DNA from: Ceratopteris richardii | Lineage: Eukaryota > Streptophyta > Polypodiopsida > Polypodiales > Pteridaceae | Direction: 5' to 3' | DNA: 64,000 bases | NCBI GenBank assembly: GCA_020310875.1 | Contig: CM035407.1 | Location: forward strand, 66,409,158-66,473,157 | In this document: positions 43,644 to 55,056 of the stretch, piece by piece | How the letters are laid out: every line of letters begins with the position of its first letter | How positions within the stretch are numbered: position 1 is the first letter of the stretch | Position numbers and translations under genes: made by a program | Notes under the pieces: model-generated | The model's input: only the letters and a program-made list of their open reading frames with translations | What the model was told of the DNA's origin: nothing | Databases searched by the model: none

Positions 43644-44026
43644 GCTTTTTCCCAAGATGGCAGTAGCGTGGCAAAGATGGGTAAGGCAAAATGATGTGGC
43701 GGGGCTTCCTACCAGTCAAAATGTCAGGTAGATTTCTCTCCACCCTTAGTTTCCCTGCGCCCAAGTAAGGATTGGAGCATCCCAGTTCAACGACTCCCCT
43801 TGAGCAAGACGGGATAACACGAATCGATGGTTGTCCTGTCTCCTTAGGCCGTGGCTGTGGCGATGGCCATTTCGTTCAAATGTTTTGCAGGCGTTTCCAT
43901 CCTCCCTGCTCCTCATGTGCAAACATTTTCCTGTATTCTTTTGTGTCCCTGAAACCCTACATGCCTGTGTGCTTACATTTTCACACAGGCCCAAATAAAT
44001 CCACAAATATTTCATAGAGCAGAGCC

Positions 44027-47000
44027 ATGGCAAGCAAGGCCTTCATTCCATCGGAGGCAGCTGCAGCTCCTTCTATGAGCGTAGGCGCCAGTGGAAGCCC
44101 TGGTCATACACCGTTTTCCATAAAGGGCAGCGCATCTGCTTCTACCGGTTCAGCCTCCTCCTCCAGCAGGAGTGGAAAGCATGGATGGATTTCTACGGCA
44201 AGGCCGCCTATCGAATCATCGGATGCTTGGAGCACAGGCACAGCTGCACGACGTATTAAGGTCCGAGGCGATAACCGCGGACCTCCCAATATTGTGGGGG
44301 GTTTCTCAATCACTCATGAACCCCCTTTCCATCACACTTCTCCCGTTCTCAATAATGATTTCTGTGGGAGGCGGTCTACAAGGCAAGTGTCTAAGCTTCA
44401 TTTTGGCAGGCCCAAAACGCACAGCGGGAAGCACAGTGCCAATGCGAAACAAGCTCTCCAAGCTGTTATGAGAGAACCTATTGTCGATAGGATCTCAAGC
44501 GTTTTAGATATTTGGTCCATTAAACTTTATTTACAAGACGACTTTGTCTACATTCTTCGAGAGCTTGGCAATGCAGGTGAGAGCGCTAAGGTACTTGCCA
44601 GTTACGAATGGGCCATTATGCAGGATTCTCTTAAAAGTGAATGGAGCAAGCTCCTGAGTATCACTATCAGTACTTTAGGAAGGCTGGGGAAGGTCACTCT
44701 TGCCCAAGAAATTTTTAACAGGGCCGTTTCAGCAGGTTTTGGAGCGAATGTGTATGCATATTCCGCCCTTATAAGTGCTTATGGTCGAAATGGTCAATGT
44801 GTTATTGCTCTCCAGGTCTTTGAAACAATGAAGAGATGTGGATGTAAACCAAACCTTATAACATACAATGCTGTCATAGATGCGTGTGGTAAAGGAGGAG
44901 TCGATTATAAAAAGGCATTCAACTTCCTTGAGGAGATGGAGAGGGAAGGGGTTGATCCTGATAGGATCACGTTCAATTCTTTGATTGCAGTTTGCAGTAG
45001 GGGACACATGTGGGAAGAGGCTCAGAAAACCTTTGAAGAGATGAAGAGGAGGGGGATTGATCAAGATATATTTACGTACAACTCTGTAGTAGATGCTGTT
45101 TGTAAGTCAGGTAAGATGGATAAAGCAGCTGCCATAGTTGCCAGCATGCATGGGAATTATGTAAAACCGAATGTTGTTACCTACAGCACTCTTCTGGACG
45201 GATATGGAAAGGCTGGTAGATATACAGAAGCTGCTGCTGTGTATGATGAAATGAAACGATTAAACATTGTCCCTGATCGGGTCTCTTATAATACACTTGT
45301 ATACATCTATGCAAAGCTGGGGAAGTTTGAGGATGCTCTTCATGTCTGCAACCAGATGGAAAAGGCTGGATGGAGAAAGGATGCAGTGACATACAATGCT
45401 CTTTTAGATGCATATGGTAAACAGGGAAAGTATAGTGATGCATCAGAGCTTTTCAAGGATATGAAATCAGAGGGTGTGCTTCCAAGTGTGCTGACTTACT
45501 CCACATTAATTGATACATATTTAAAAGGAGGTCTTCACACAAAAGCCTTGAAAATTTTTGAAGAGTTCAAGGAAGCTGGCCTTAAGCCAGATGTTGTGCT
45601 TTACAGCTCATTAATTGATGCTTTGTGCAAGAGTGGGAATGTTGATGATGCACGAAATCTTCTTCGTGAAATGATTGAAGCAGGAATCAGACCAAACGTG
45701 GTCACATTCAATTCTATCATCGATGCTTATGGTCGCAAGATGCAGGTGATTGCCATTTTCTTTTTGTGTATAATAAATTGGATAATGTCCTTGAGGGTCA
45801 TAATGGCCTATAAGTAGATTCTCTCTTTAAATTTGACTTTTAACAGACAGATGTGTATCAAAATGTTGTACATGAAGAGGAGGCTATAGAGTTGGGCATT
45901 GCAGATCATCAGACTTTAGACAAGCCTCCTGATGTGTCTGGCTTGAGTTTAGAGGAGAACTCAGGGGGGAACTCTCTTCCATTTAGTGCCAATCTCAGAG
46001 AGGCACATTGCAAGGATATTCTTGAAGCTGTAAAAGTATTTGAGGAGATGTGGGAGCTTGGGGTAAAGCCCAATGTTGTGACCTTCTCAGCTATTCTTCA
46101 TGCCTGCAGGTGATGATGAGACTGTACTAGCAACAAATATGATGCTTTTTTCTGGTCTTTTATACGTACTTTCATCTTATAAAAGGTGTAATGTGCTTTT
46201 TATGGCAGTCGCTGCACTTCTTTCATGGAAGCAGCTTCCCTTCTGGAAGGATTATGTCGATTTGATCAGAAGGTGTATGGAGTAGCCCATGGACTTCTAA
46301 TGGGGTTCCAGGATCAGGTCTGGTGTCTAGCAAAGACACTTTTTGATGAGGTGGCTCGCATGGACAACTCAACAGCTGCTGCATTCTATAATGCCTTAGC
46401 TGACGTTCTGTGGCACTTTGGTCAGGTGTGTTTTGGCTGTAAGTTTCACTTTGTGTACGTAAACTCAATAGCTGGATAGAACAAGCAATTTGCATGGATG
46501 GACGACACAGCATCTTTCCTCATTTAGCCTTATCATGATGTTTCTTCAAAATTTTAGGAGTTTGTTTTAGCTTCTGCACCATTTGATTAAAATGTATGTG
46601 TTCAAGTCAGATGGAGGTTTGAAGTATTCCGATATCTGTTGTCTGTTTTCCTTTTTTCTGTCCAAGTAGAACCTTACACCTTACTTTGTTGCCCAGAAAG
46701 AAGGCGCTCAGAAAGTTGTACTGGAGGCGAGATACCGCAAGGTTTGGCCCCAAGCGTGGCAGTTTTCTCATCGTGAATGTTGTCTTGATCTCCATTTGAT
46801 GTCGGTAGGGGCTGCACAAGCTATGCTACATGCTTGGCTTTTGAATATTCGAACTATTGTGTTCAAGGGTCATGAACTACCGAAGCTTTTAAGGTGAGCA
46901 CTCTATCCATGCAATACTGGAATTGGAAAGATTCTGATCATTAGACTGCCAAATTCTCAACAATGTCATTGTCTTGCTAAATGACTTTGTGCAGTATATT

Positions 47001-47214
47001 GACTGGTTGGGGCCGGCATAGCAAAATAGCAGGTGAAAGTATAGTTAAGCAAGCAGTGGAATCTCATCTTCTCACACTAGGTGCTCCCTTCAAGGTTGCC
47101 AAGTATAATGAAGGCAGGCTTGTTTCTACAGGTCCCACTGTTGAAGGTTGGCTTCAAGAACCCAATACCTTAGGACTTCTCCTTCTCTGTGATGCAAGGA
47201 TAAATCAGATGTAG
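44027..47214 (+). CDS. GUN1: GUN1-like PPR-SMR protein (five exons)
   Basis: Homologue of GENOMES UNCOUPLED 1, the plastid nucleoid-associated regulator of retrograde signalling. Exons: 44027-45745, 45847-46109, 46209-46425, 46697-46893 and 46995-47214, all with GT...AG introns and matching phases, giving 871 residues (Arabidopsis GUN1 has 918). The start at 44027 has a good context (GCCATGG). Residues 1-110 are Ser/Ala-rich, like a transit peptide. Residues 112-130 ([19 protein letters not shown]) are a GUN1 hallmark. P-type PPR motifs run from about 207 to 570, with one more in exon 2 ([14 protein letters not shown]). The SMR domain spans about 760-860 with LDLHLMS and TGWGRHSK. No stop or frameshift; it appears intact, in contrast to its surroundings. 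An unspliced exon 1 would read on to a stop at 45815-45817. Confidence 0.95.
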
Positions 47215-48419
47215 CTAAGTAGTGTCAATTAATAGCAAATCATACAGGGCTTTGAGGGTTCCTTTTATGAGGAAGGGCTAGCTCAATATCTTTGAATAGA
47301 AGTACTAGGGCACACTGTATTTCTAAAATGTTGGTTAGTAGCTCATTGTACACTTTGTATTGGTCTCATTTTTTCTTGAAATACAGTGTATTTCATAATC
47401 TTACTTGCAATCCCAAGCTCAGCAAAGTTCAATATTGTAAAAATATAGTTGTCTAGATTGTCTCCATGCAGATTGAAGTGTCTGTCTCAAATAATGGAGT
47501 TATTCAGCTCTTGGATTGGCAGTTTGGATGCACAACTTGTAATATCTTATTTTTCTGATTATTTGCTCTCGTTTGAACATTTGAAACACCATACACTATT
47601 TGCAAATGAAGATGTTTGGTTTTTAATGGGCTGGCTTGAATATGAATAAACATATGTTTCTTTCACATCTCAAGATTGGATGTGGTAACTGTTGAAATAG
47701 TTACTACACGTGTCCAAGAATCAGGGACAGATGCCTGTGAAGGTTCAGATGGGTGTCGATCACTCGTAACAGTCAAGACCACTTATGTGGTCACTGCTGT
47801 TCAATTTGGGTGTATTTGTAAAATTCAATATACATGTGAAAAAGAAGGTACAACAGTCATGGTTTTAGGAAGTCTGAACAAAAAATGTTTGCTGGACATC
47901 ATGAACTACATTGGGTTTGCTATTTCATCAGAATATATTACTAGCCGAGCTCTTTGCAGCTGAATTGGAAAATGGGATTGCAGTTAAGAATAGCAGTTGG
48001 TCATGAACGTAGAACTCAAATGCAATAAATAGTACATATGGGCAAGGCACAGCATCTTCTAGAAAGTTACTAATTGTCTATCTTAGCTTTCCTTTTTTCC
48101 ATCTTATCTAAGCATCATCTAGTATTGTTTGATAAAGATAGCATAGGGATTTTGTCCATCTTTTGTAGCAGTTCTATTATAGCACGAGACAATATGGAAA
48201 CACAATGTACTAGTATTGTACCATATTTTACTTTCATGAAATTTGTTGCATGTCTCTTGAAGTAACTTGCACAACTTCATGCGGGTGATTATGGTAGGAT
48301 GTCAATGCAATACTCCAGGGATTCAAGTTTTTTAAGGGTGCAGGAGATCATCTGTTCTGTTGTGTTTTGGTGCTCAGACATGGTAGGGTCTGCATCCTTG
48401 ATAGCAGGCAATTAATGCA
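47215..48419 (+). other. 3' flank of GUN1, no gene
   Basis: No protein-like frame. An AATAAA at 47645-47650 is a possible polyadenylation signal, but nearer variants (AATACAGTG region at 47380) may serve; the 3' end cannot be fixed from sequence. Confidence 0.4.
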
Positions 48420-49450
48420 TATCATGGTGTACTGTTGCAAGATGGAGCCTTTTCTTCCACTAGGTTTTGGTTAGGGTCATGAATTCTCTCATAGCTCCTT
48501 CCAAGGTCATGAAGGCAAAGGTAACCTTTATGATCATAAACAAGTAGCTTATGCAAGTGGAAAAGGAGATGGAAGGCATGAAGAAGAAATTGAAGAATGG
48601 AGAATGAGATCAAAACTGCTCTTCTATTTGACAAAAGTGCTTTAAGTTGTAAATAAGGAAAAGATGCGAGCAAATTAGAAAGTTCCAAAGAAGGTTTGTA
48701 ACCCTTTTGTCCCCTTCACGACGAATCCACTTGTTCTTCAGCTTGTTGTTTTCTAGGAAGAACACCCTGTGGTGGCTTAAGAAAATGGGGGTTGCCTCAC
48801 AGTCAAGAGTCCTTCTACCAAGAAGGGATTTCTCAATGACTACTCTTTGGGAGGCTTTTCAAAGTTGGTTGCACATCTTTCCTTCCAGGTTTTTTAGAGT
48901 GCTTCGCTCCTAATAGCATTCTGCAAGGCGGAAGAGCATCTGATCTCCCCACTGGTGACTGAGCAAAGCTTGCTCCCAGTTGACTTGGTAAACCAACTAA
49001 AGGAGCTTGCTAAGGCGTTGCCATGTGAAGATGCTCTTCAGACACGAAAAGAAAATGGGACCTAAGTTTTCCCTGCCAGTACAACATCTCCTGCACCAGG
49101 GGTAGCATTACAAATTTTACTGGCTTTGACGTTGGTCCATATCCCCTGGTGGAGAATTTGCTACATGAGGACCGCTTTCTTGTTCTCAATAAGCGGGTGC
49201 CAAAGGTCCCTGAACTTGAAGTCCCACCTAATCCAGCTCCAATTCAGGCACCACTTGAACGAAACTGTTCTTTATCAGCAATGCATTCAAGACCTAAATT
49301 GGAAAGTAGAAAAAAGAACTTTTTTTAGATGTTTAGAATTCAAGCATTCGAACTGAAGAAATCCTCTGACCCAAGGACCCTTTAGAGTCTAAAACGAAAA
49401 GACAGAATTTCATGGAGTTCAAAGCAATTAAAGGCACAAGAGCATGGGTT
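48420..49450 (+). repeat. Degenerate fragment, copy 1 of a duplicated element
   Basis: Matches 50030-50520 in colinear pieces: TTTTGGTTAGGGTCATGAA, ATGATCATAAACAAG, CTTATGCAAGTGGAAAAGGA (48549 region), and again CTTTAGAGTCTAAAA and TTCAAAGCAATTAAAG near 49380-49430. Copy 1 has ~700 bp more in the middle, with a readable stretch (FDVGPYPLVENLLHEDRFLV) near 49130-49190. Probably gag-upstream parts of a gypsy element; the family is not identified. Confidence 0.5.
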
Positions 49451-49806
49451 TTTGCTTATGAATGGAGTGTAGGCATGCGGAGTAAGTATTTTTATTTTTT
49501 TTGGTGCAGAATACATATGAAATGTTCCAAGATGGCTCCCTTATCTGCATCAGAGCAGAAAAATGCAATCAAGAAATTCTTATCTTGTCAGGCTTAGTTT
49601 TGGAGAATTGGGAGGGTGGCTGTTTATATGTTGAACAGCACTTGCATCAGAACCATTAGCCTACCATCCTTCCCCCCTCCCTCCCCTCCCTGGGTCCTTG
49701 TAGCATAAACATTCACAAGTGATCACACTGGCTCATGCACAACATGTGCATCCGCGTTTATGTTCGACATTAGTTTTGAGTCATTGAGCCCATTGCTTAT
49801 CATGCT

Positions 49807-49807
<1 letters not shown>

Positions 49808-49840
<33 letters not shown>
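49808..49840 (+). repeat. Poly-C run, 33 bp
   Basis: A single homopolymer of C in otherwise mixed sequence. It could form an i-motif or, on the other strand, a G-quadruplex. Length is unreliable in most sequencing methods. Confidence 0.9.
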
Positions 49841-49842
<2 letters not shown>

Positions 49843-50029
49843 TGCGTTCAGAGATTATTAGATTCTTTTCATGAGAACAGGATCCTACAATCTAGAAATT
49901 TGTGATATTCAATCTCATTCTTACCGGACCTTGAGGGAAGGGGGTTTGCTGATGTACTTCAGAGCAGCTATGCCAATGAATAATCAATCTATCATGGTGT
50001 TTATCTCTCTATGTTGAATGAGGCACTGT

Positions 50030-50520
50030 TAGGTCTTGCATCCTTGTCAGCAGGCCATTAACATCTATAGTGATGGAAGACAGCCTGCAGACTCGAACAG
50101 ACAATTCTGTTCTGCCATCAAGTTATTGACAAGGTTAGTGCACAACCCCAATTTCCTTACTAGGTTTTTGGTTGGGGTTATGAACTTTCTCATAACTACC
50201 CCAAGGTCATCAAGACAAAGACAATCTTCATGATCATAAACAAGAGGCTTATGCAAGTGGAAAAGGAGATGGAAGTATTGAGAGAGGAAAATGAAGAATG
50301 GAGGAAAGAGAATGAGACTCTTCTTTATCGTAGTGAATTGAGACAAGTGGAAAGTAAAAAAAGCAGACCATGGTCAGATCAAAGCATTCAATAAGATCTT
50401 ATGTCTCAAAAGCCTTTTGGAGTCTAAAAGAAGTGGCTTGGAAGAAGGGGGAATTTCAACCTTGAATAATGGAATTTAAAGCGATTGAAACACAAATGTA
50501 AAGAAATCATAAGGATGATA
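50030..50520 (+). repeat. Degenerate fragment, copy 2 of a duplicated element
   Basis: Counterpart of 48420-49450. The stretch ATGATCATAAACAAGAGG at ~50228 opens a short coiled-coil-like frame (MQVEKEMEVLREENEEWRKE). Confidence 0.5.
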
Positions 50521-50959
50521 AGCAGCAAGAGGCCAAGATGATCTGATGGGTGATGATTTTCACCAAGACTCAGAAGAAAGTGGATGACAATCGTCAAGTT
50601 TTCGAGAAGGCCAAAATAGAAGAATAACCACTCCCATGCCTGCCATCATTAACCTGACTTTATAAAAGGATCAACGAAGGCAGATAATAGCTTTTTATGT
50701 AAGGATTATTGGGGTTCAAGATTGAGATAAATTAGGGAAGTCGAACTCAGCCAACTTGTCCAACTGAGAGAAATCATGCCATAGAGTATAGCAACACATC
50801 ATTATTGAGGGAGAGTACCATATCTCCTTGCATATCTCCTTGCAATTCGTCTCAATAAACTTGCATGGGGCATCCGTATACTTAGATGGACTTAATCGAT
50901 CCATGGTGAAAATTTGAGGCACTCAATGAATTGAGGTCATCTCTAGACCGGCAATTAAA

Positions 50960-52721
50960 TACAAAGGGGTTTTCTATATGGACAAGACGGGGAGTATTTA
51001 CATGGTAACTGATCAACTAAAGAAAAACAATGACTATGGGCAAGTAGTGGAAGATGAACCATTGGCTACCCTGGGGACCATGAAGAACTAAACCAATCAC
51101 GATGCCTAGGGGGAAGTCAATAGTAATGAGTCTTGAGAGGAGATAGTATTCCTCAGGACGATGATATGATAGTACTACACCTGATAGAGGGCACAAATAA
51201 GGTGATGTATGTATACCGTACTTTGATTGAGAATGGCCTTGATGCTAGTGCCATTTTTGAGTTGCAGGACCCCTAAGACTATGAGAGTGACATACCTAGA
51301 TAGGTTAATAAGAAAAAACAAAGAGTTGGTAGTTTCTAAGATAAGCCAACCTTTGTTTCCTATAAAGATTACGGACTCTAGTGCTAATGCAAGGAGTAGT
51401 AGTAAACAAGGAGACCCTGATCATGGGCTTTTCCAGTGGGCTAACATTCCATCTCATCCACATATGCCTTTTCCTCCATCCATCTCAACTTCCATGCTAG
51501 ATCATCATGTATTCAAGGGACTTATCTTTACAAGGCCATTGCTGCCAAATAGACTTATCATGGATTGGGATCAAGCCATGCATCCAATGGTTCATGTAGT
51601 CCCAAGGCTCATAGATTGTGGAGGGAGGCATAGACTTTCTTAGGTAGACATATGCATGAAGTACTATGATGTTCAAGAGATCTATATGATCATGTGGTAG
51701 GTTTTCAATAAGTATTGAGGGCTGAGCAAGTAGACGAGTTCTTCACATAGTATGAAGCATTAGGTATGACCTTAGTTGCTATGGCTTTAGCTTGGTTTCA
51801 ACCATTGAACATAGCTAACTTCACAAAATAGATTGTCTCCTCAAGGAGTTTATTGGAGAATTTTCCAAGAGATAAGTTAGGCATTACGCTTCATCTCTGA
51901 TCCACAGTTTTGCATAGGCCAGCCACAAAACCGTAATGTGCTAGACAAATCAAACTATATGTGGATAGATGCTTTATATGGAAGACCTTTCTTTAGAAAA
52001 TATTCTCTCTTTGTTTTTAGACAAATTGTGAAGTGGGGGATTTTGGTATTCCAAACCACCGAAGTTAGAGGATAACTTTACTGTAGCATAATCTCATACC
52101 CTATCTATGGAAGTGTTGGTTGACTTAGTGACAAAAAAGATAGGGGTGCATACCCATACCACTACTGGATTGTACCTTGCTCTATTGATGAAGGTATCTA
52201 TGCTCAAAAGATGTTTGCAGTTTGGAGGGGATTGTGCAATCTAGACTTGTCCCTGAGGTAGAGCCTCCAATATACTCTCTTTTACTTATGGAAGACCACA
52301 AATGCCAGGGTTAGCCTTATACTACTACATTGAGCAAACTTTTACTTGTCACACTATGGAGAATTGTCCTTCCAGCCCCCTCAATATTATTGGCCCTATG
52401 CCTATCCACTAAGAGATCAATCAAAGGAGGCTTCAAGTTGCCCTCAATATCAAGGATCTTCATACACCCAAAGGATCACGAGAAACAAAGCTACCCTCCA
52501 CCTCAACCTGTCTTAGGACATCAACCTCCTCATACTCAGAGATTAGTGGTAGTAAAATATCCTCAACCAAAAGACAACAATGACCGGTCAATAGTGCCAG
52601 TGAATCACTTGTCAATATTGACTCATCCAATCAGATTATGGAAACTCATATGAGTACTAGTACTATGACTATGAGAGCTACTCAAACCTTTATGGAGTAG
52701 AGTATGCTAACCTAATGTACA
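50960..52721 (+). pseudogene. Gypsy G gag, heavily decayed
   Basis: A relative of gypsy F gag at 6669. Text is spread over all frames: YMDKTGSIYMVTDQLKKN (~50980), NGLDASAIFELQDP (~51235), MDWDQAMHPMVHVVPRLIDC (~51560), TLVAMALAWFQPLNIANFTK (~51770, matching TLIGPALSWFIPL in F), KEFIGEFSK (~51850, matching EAFIGEFSK) and QPVLGHQPPHTQRLVVVKYP (~52505, matching RPVLGQQPPLPTNVVPVKYT). It is interrupted after ~52721 by the TR-GAG element and picks up again at ~55546. Confidence 0.75.
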
Positions 52722-52726
52722 AAATG

Positions 52727-53196
52727 TGTTGTATTTTATGGAATCATGGAAGGTTAAATGGATTTTTAATGTTTTAAATGTCCAAAAGGTTTTATGTGGT
52801 TGTGTTTGATCTAGCAGGTGAAGAAGCATGAGGGCGTGGATACAAGTGGATGCACGTAAATAAATAAATTTGAAGACTAGATTGAAGACTTTTAGAATAG
52901 TTATATTTAGGTTTATCTTGTTGTAAAAGTAGTGGTTCGCTTTAGAAAGCGACGCCTTTTGTAAATAAAGTAATTTTTCCTAAAAGACGCTTCTAAAAGC
53001 GACATCCCTCATGTAACTTCTATTTGTAAGACGTAATAGAAATAAACCTATAAATATGTGTACTTTGAGAGACTTGTCCATCAGAGTACATGGGGGAGAT
53101 TGCACCCAATATTGCGTCGATTGTTTCTCAGTTTTTGATTCCTATTTCGTCTTCTTTCTGTCTCTGTGTGTGCGTGCGCTGAAGGACCTGATTATA
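52727..53196 (+). repeat. 5' LTR of the TR-GAG element
   Basis: 470 bp with TATAAATA at 53049-53056 and imperfect inverted text (GCTTTAGAAAGCGACGCC and AAGACGCTTCTAAAAGCGAC) near 52940-53005. Confidence 0.9.
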
Positions 53197-53197
53197 G

Positions 53198-53209
53198 TGG
53201 TATCAGAGC
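53198..53209 (+). other. TR-GAG primer-binding site
   Basis: TGGTATCAGAGC, exact initiator-Met tRNA type, one base after the LTR. Confidence 0.95.
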
Positions 53210-53293
53210 TTGGCATGTATTACTCCGGAGGGGTTTGTTTGTGTTTATCTCCACGATTGATTCCTGTTTGCGTTCTCTGTTCGCGATCCGAAT

Positions 53294-53480
53294 CTGAATC
53301 CGCTTCCGCTTCCGCTTCGGCTTCGGCTTCTGCTTTTGTTTCTGTCTCTGTCCCAGTTCCAGTTTCAGTTTCTGTTCTAGTTCCAGAACCAGAACCTATG
53401 TTTAGACCTACGTTTACACCTATGTTTACACCTACGTTTTCACCTATGTTTACACCTATGTTTACACCTACATTTACTCC
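53294..53480 (+). repeat. 6-bp and 12-bp tandem repeats in the TR-GAG leader
   Basis: A run of CTTCCG/CTTCGG-like hexamers (53298-53340) passes into TTTCTGTCTC and CCAGTTCCAGTTTC-like hexamers, then seven units of a 12-mer CCTAYGTTTACA (53394-53480). The whole stretch keeps a 6-bp step. Confidence 0.85.
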
Positions 53481-53635
53481 AAGGCGTCGACTAAGGCAAA
53501 GAACTTAGGCAATGAATTAGGCAATACATTGGTAACATTGGCACCCAAGGCTCCCTTGGCGACCGTTGGCAGCCGTTGGCTACGTGTGAGGAAATTTTAA
53601 TTTTGAGTGGCAATAGAGAGTTTTAGATTCCCTAA

Positions 53636-53705
53636 GGTAGGAGGATTTAAACCCACAACCTCCTACTTACAAGGGAAGTACTTTAACCACTACTCCATCT
53701 CTTTG
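53636..53705 (-). repeat. tRNA-Thr-like SINE head or tRNA fragment
   Basis: On the - strand: GGAGTAGTGGTTAAAG (A-box-like), CCCTTGTAAG with the anticodon loop CTTGTAA typical of tRNA-Thr(TGT), and GGGTTTAAATCC (B box), correctly spaced. Stems pair only partly, so it is a derived sequence inside the TR-GAG leader, not a tRNA gene. Confidence 0.5.
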
Positions 53706-53969
53706 AGTTATCACTCTATCTCTTTTGTCATATTTACATCAACTTTCACCTCCCTCTTCCTTTTACAATTCCCAAGTTTAGCTCACACATGTGGAAGCGC
53801 CCGTCGATTTTCCTAGGGGAGTGCATCACAAAAAGGGCATAACTTTCACTATATAACTCGGATTTCAGCATATAATATATCGTTGGAAAGCTCTCGAAAC
53901 GAGCTTTTTAGCTAACCTATTAGATTGAGGATTCAACATAGTTTGAAAGAGGGATTTTTTTCTCTAGAT

Positions 53970-54750
53970 ATGGACCCTACAACAATGGAGGATTTTGGCA
54001 ATTCACCTTTACCTGGAGTCTTACTCGAGCAACAATTAGAGATGATGCGACAAGAACTTCAAGCAACTCAACAAGCTGTACAAGAACGCGATGCTATGCT
54101 CCAACAAGTACAAAGTGATGATCGTAGCTTAATCAGAGTGGTGAAAGCGATTATTACTGCACAAGAAGGTGCAAGTTCCAAGATAGGTGCTAAGAACTTC
54201 CAATTCTCTAGATTCGATGGACGAAAGGATAGCCAATTTGTCCTGTCATGGCTCTCTCAACTCGACGATTTCTACTCCGATGAGTCATATTCAGAAAATG
54301 AGAAAGTCAAGTTTGCTACCAATTATTTGGTAGGAAAACCTAAGCTTTGGTGGAATGATCTTGGTCATAGTGCAGATTATCCAAGCATATGGAAGGACTT
54401 TCAAGAACAGTTTAAGGATTCTTTTCTACCCTTACAATTCAACCTACATGTTTGATAATTATGGGCTAAATTTACATGGATGGAAGGTGATACATTTATA
54501 ATCTATACGGACCGGTTCTACCAATACTTAGTAACTCCTTTGCTTGCTTGAAGATGTTTCCAACGATATTATGAAGAAGAAGTATGATGACGGGATAGAT
54601 AAGGAGGTTCAAGCAAAGCTTCGCTCATGCCAACCTACATCGCTTCATGAAGCTATTGCCTTTGCTCATGATGCGGATAATGAGTACCAATTGATTATCA
54701 AGAGGATCCGTTTGCAGCAGCCACATGAACAACAACAATCTTTTTGCTAG
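53970..54750 (+). pseudogene. TR-GAG gag
   Basis: Starts MDPTTMEDFGNSPLPGVLLE, followed by a coiled segment (QQLEMMRQELQATQQAVQER) and the gypsy-type gag domain (KNFQFSRFDGRKDSQFVLSW, LSQLDDFYSDESYSENEKVK, YLVGKPKLWWNDLG, PSIWKDFQEQFKDSFLP). A frameshift or stop near 54453 breaks it; it continues at 54544 (YDDGIDKEVQAKLRSCQPTS, AIAFAHDADNEYQLI) to a stop at 54750. No zinc knuckle is seen. The protein would form the particle for a partner element. The start at 53970 is chosen over the in-frame 53925 because homology begins there. Confidence 0.8.
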
Positions 54751-55045
54751 TCTAATTTTCTTTGATTATATGTAATGCATTTACACAGAATTTAGTATGT
54801 AGGATCATAACTTTAGATATACTTTTGAAAATGAATTAGAATATTGACTTATTTAAAACACAATTATCACCTCACTATGATCATTTAATTTTAGCATTTC
54901 ATTCCCAATTATATTAAACTTTCAGGTTTCTGATTCCATGCATGTGTTTTACATGGTTCATGCTTAATATTGTTGAGTGATGGGACATGCGACTGATAAT
55001 CCATATCTATTTTTATATTTATCAACTGAGGTCAGTTGCTTGTCA

Positions 55046-55056
55046 ACTGGGAGGCA
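55046..55056 (+). other. TR-GAG polypurine tract
   Basis: ACTGGGAGGCA directly before the 3' LTR; short, but correctly placed. Confidence 0.6.

Noticed and set aside
45746..45817. Exon 1 of GUN1 reading on to give a 596-residue protein
   Set aside because: A GT donor at 45746 and an AG acceptor at 45845-45846 join in phase to sequence that continues the GUN1 protein; read-through would lose the SMR domain.
53056..53508. 150-codon ORF with Ser-Ala, Val-Pro and Thr-Phe repeats
   Set aside because: It starts at the TATA box of the LTR, upstream of any likely transcript start, and its peptide repeats follow from the 6- and 12-bp DNA repeats.
53636..53705. Functional tRNA-Thr gene
   Set aside because: Stem mismatches and no acceptor stem; better seen as a SINE head or fragment.
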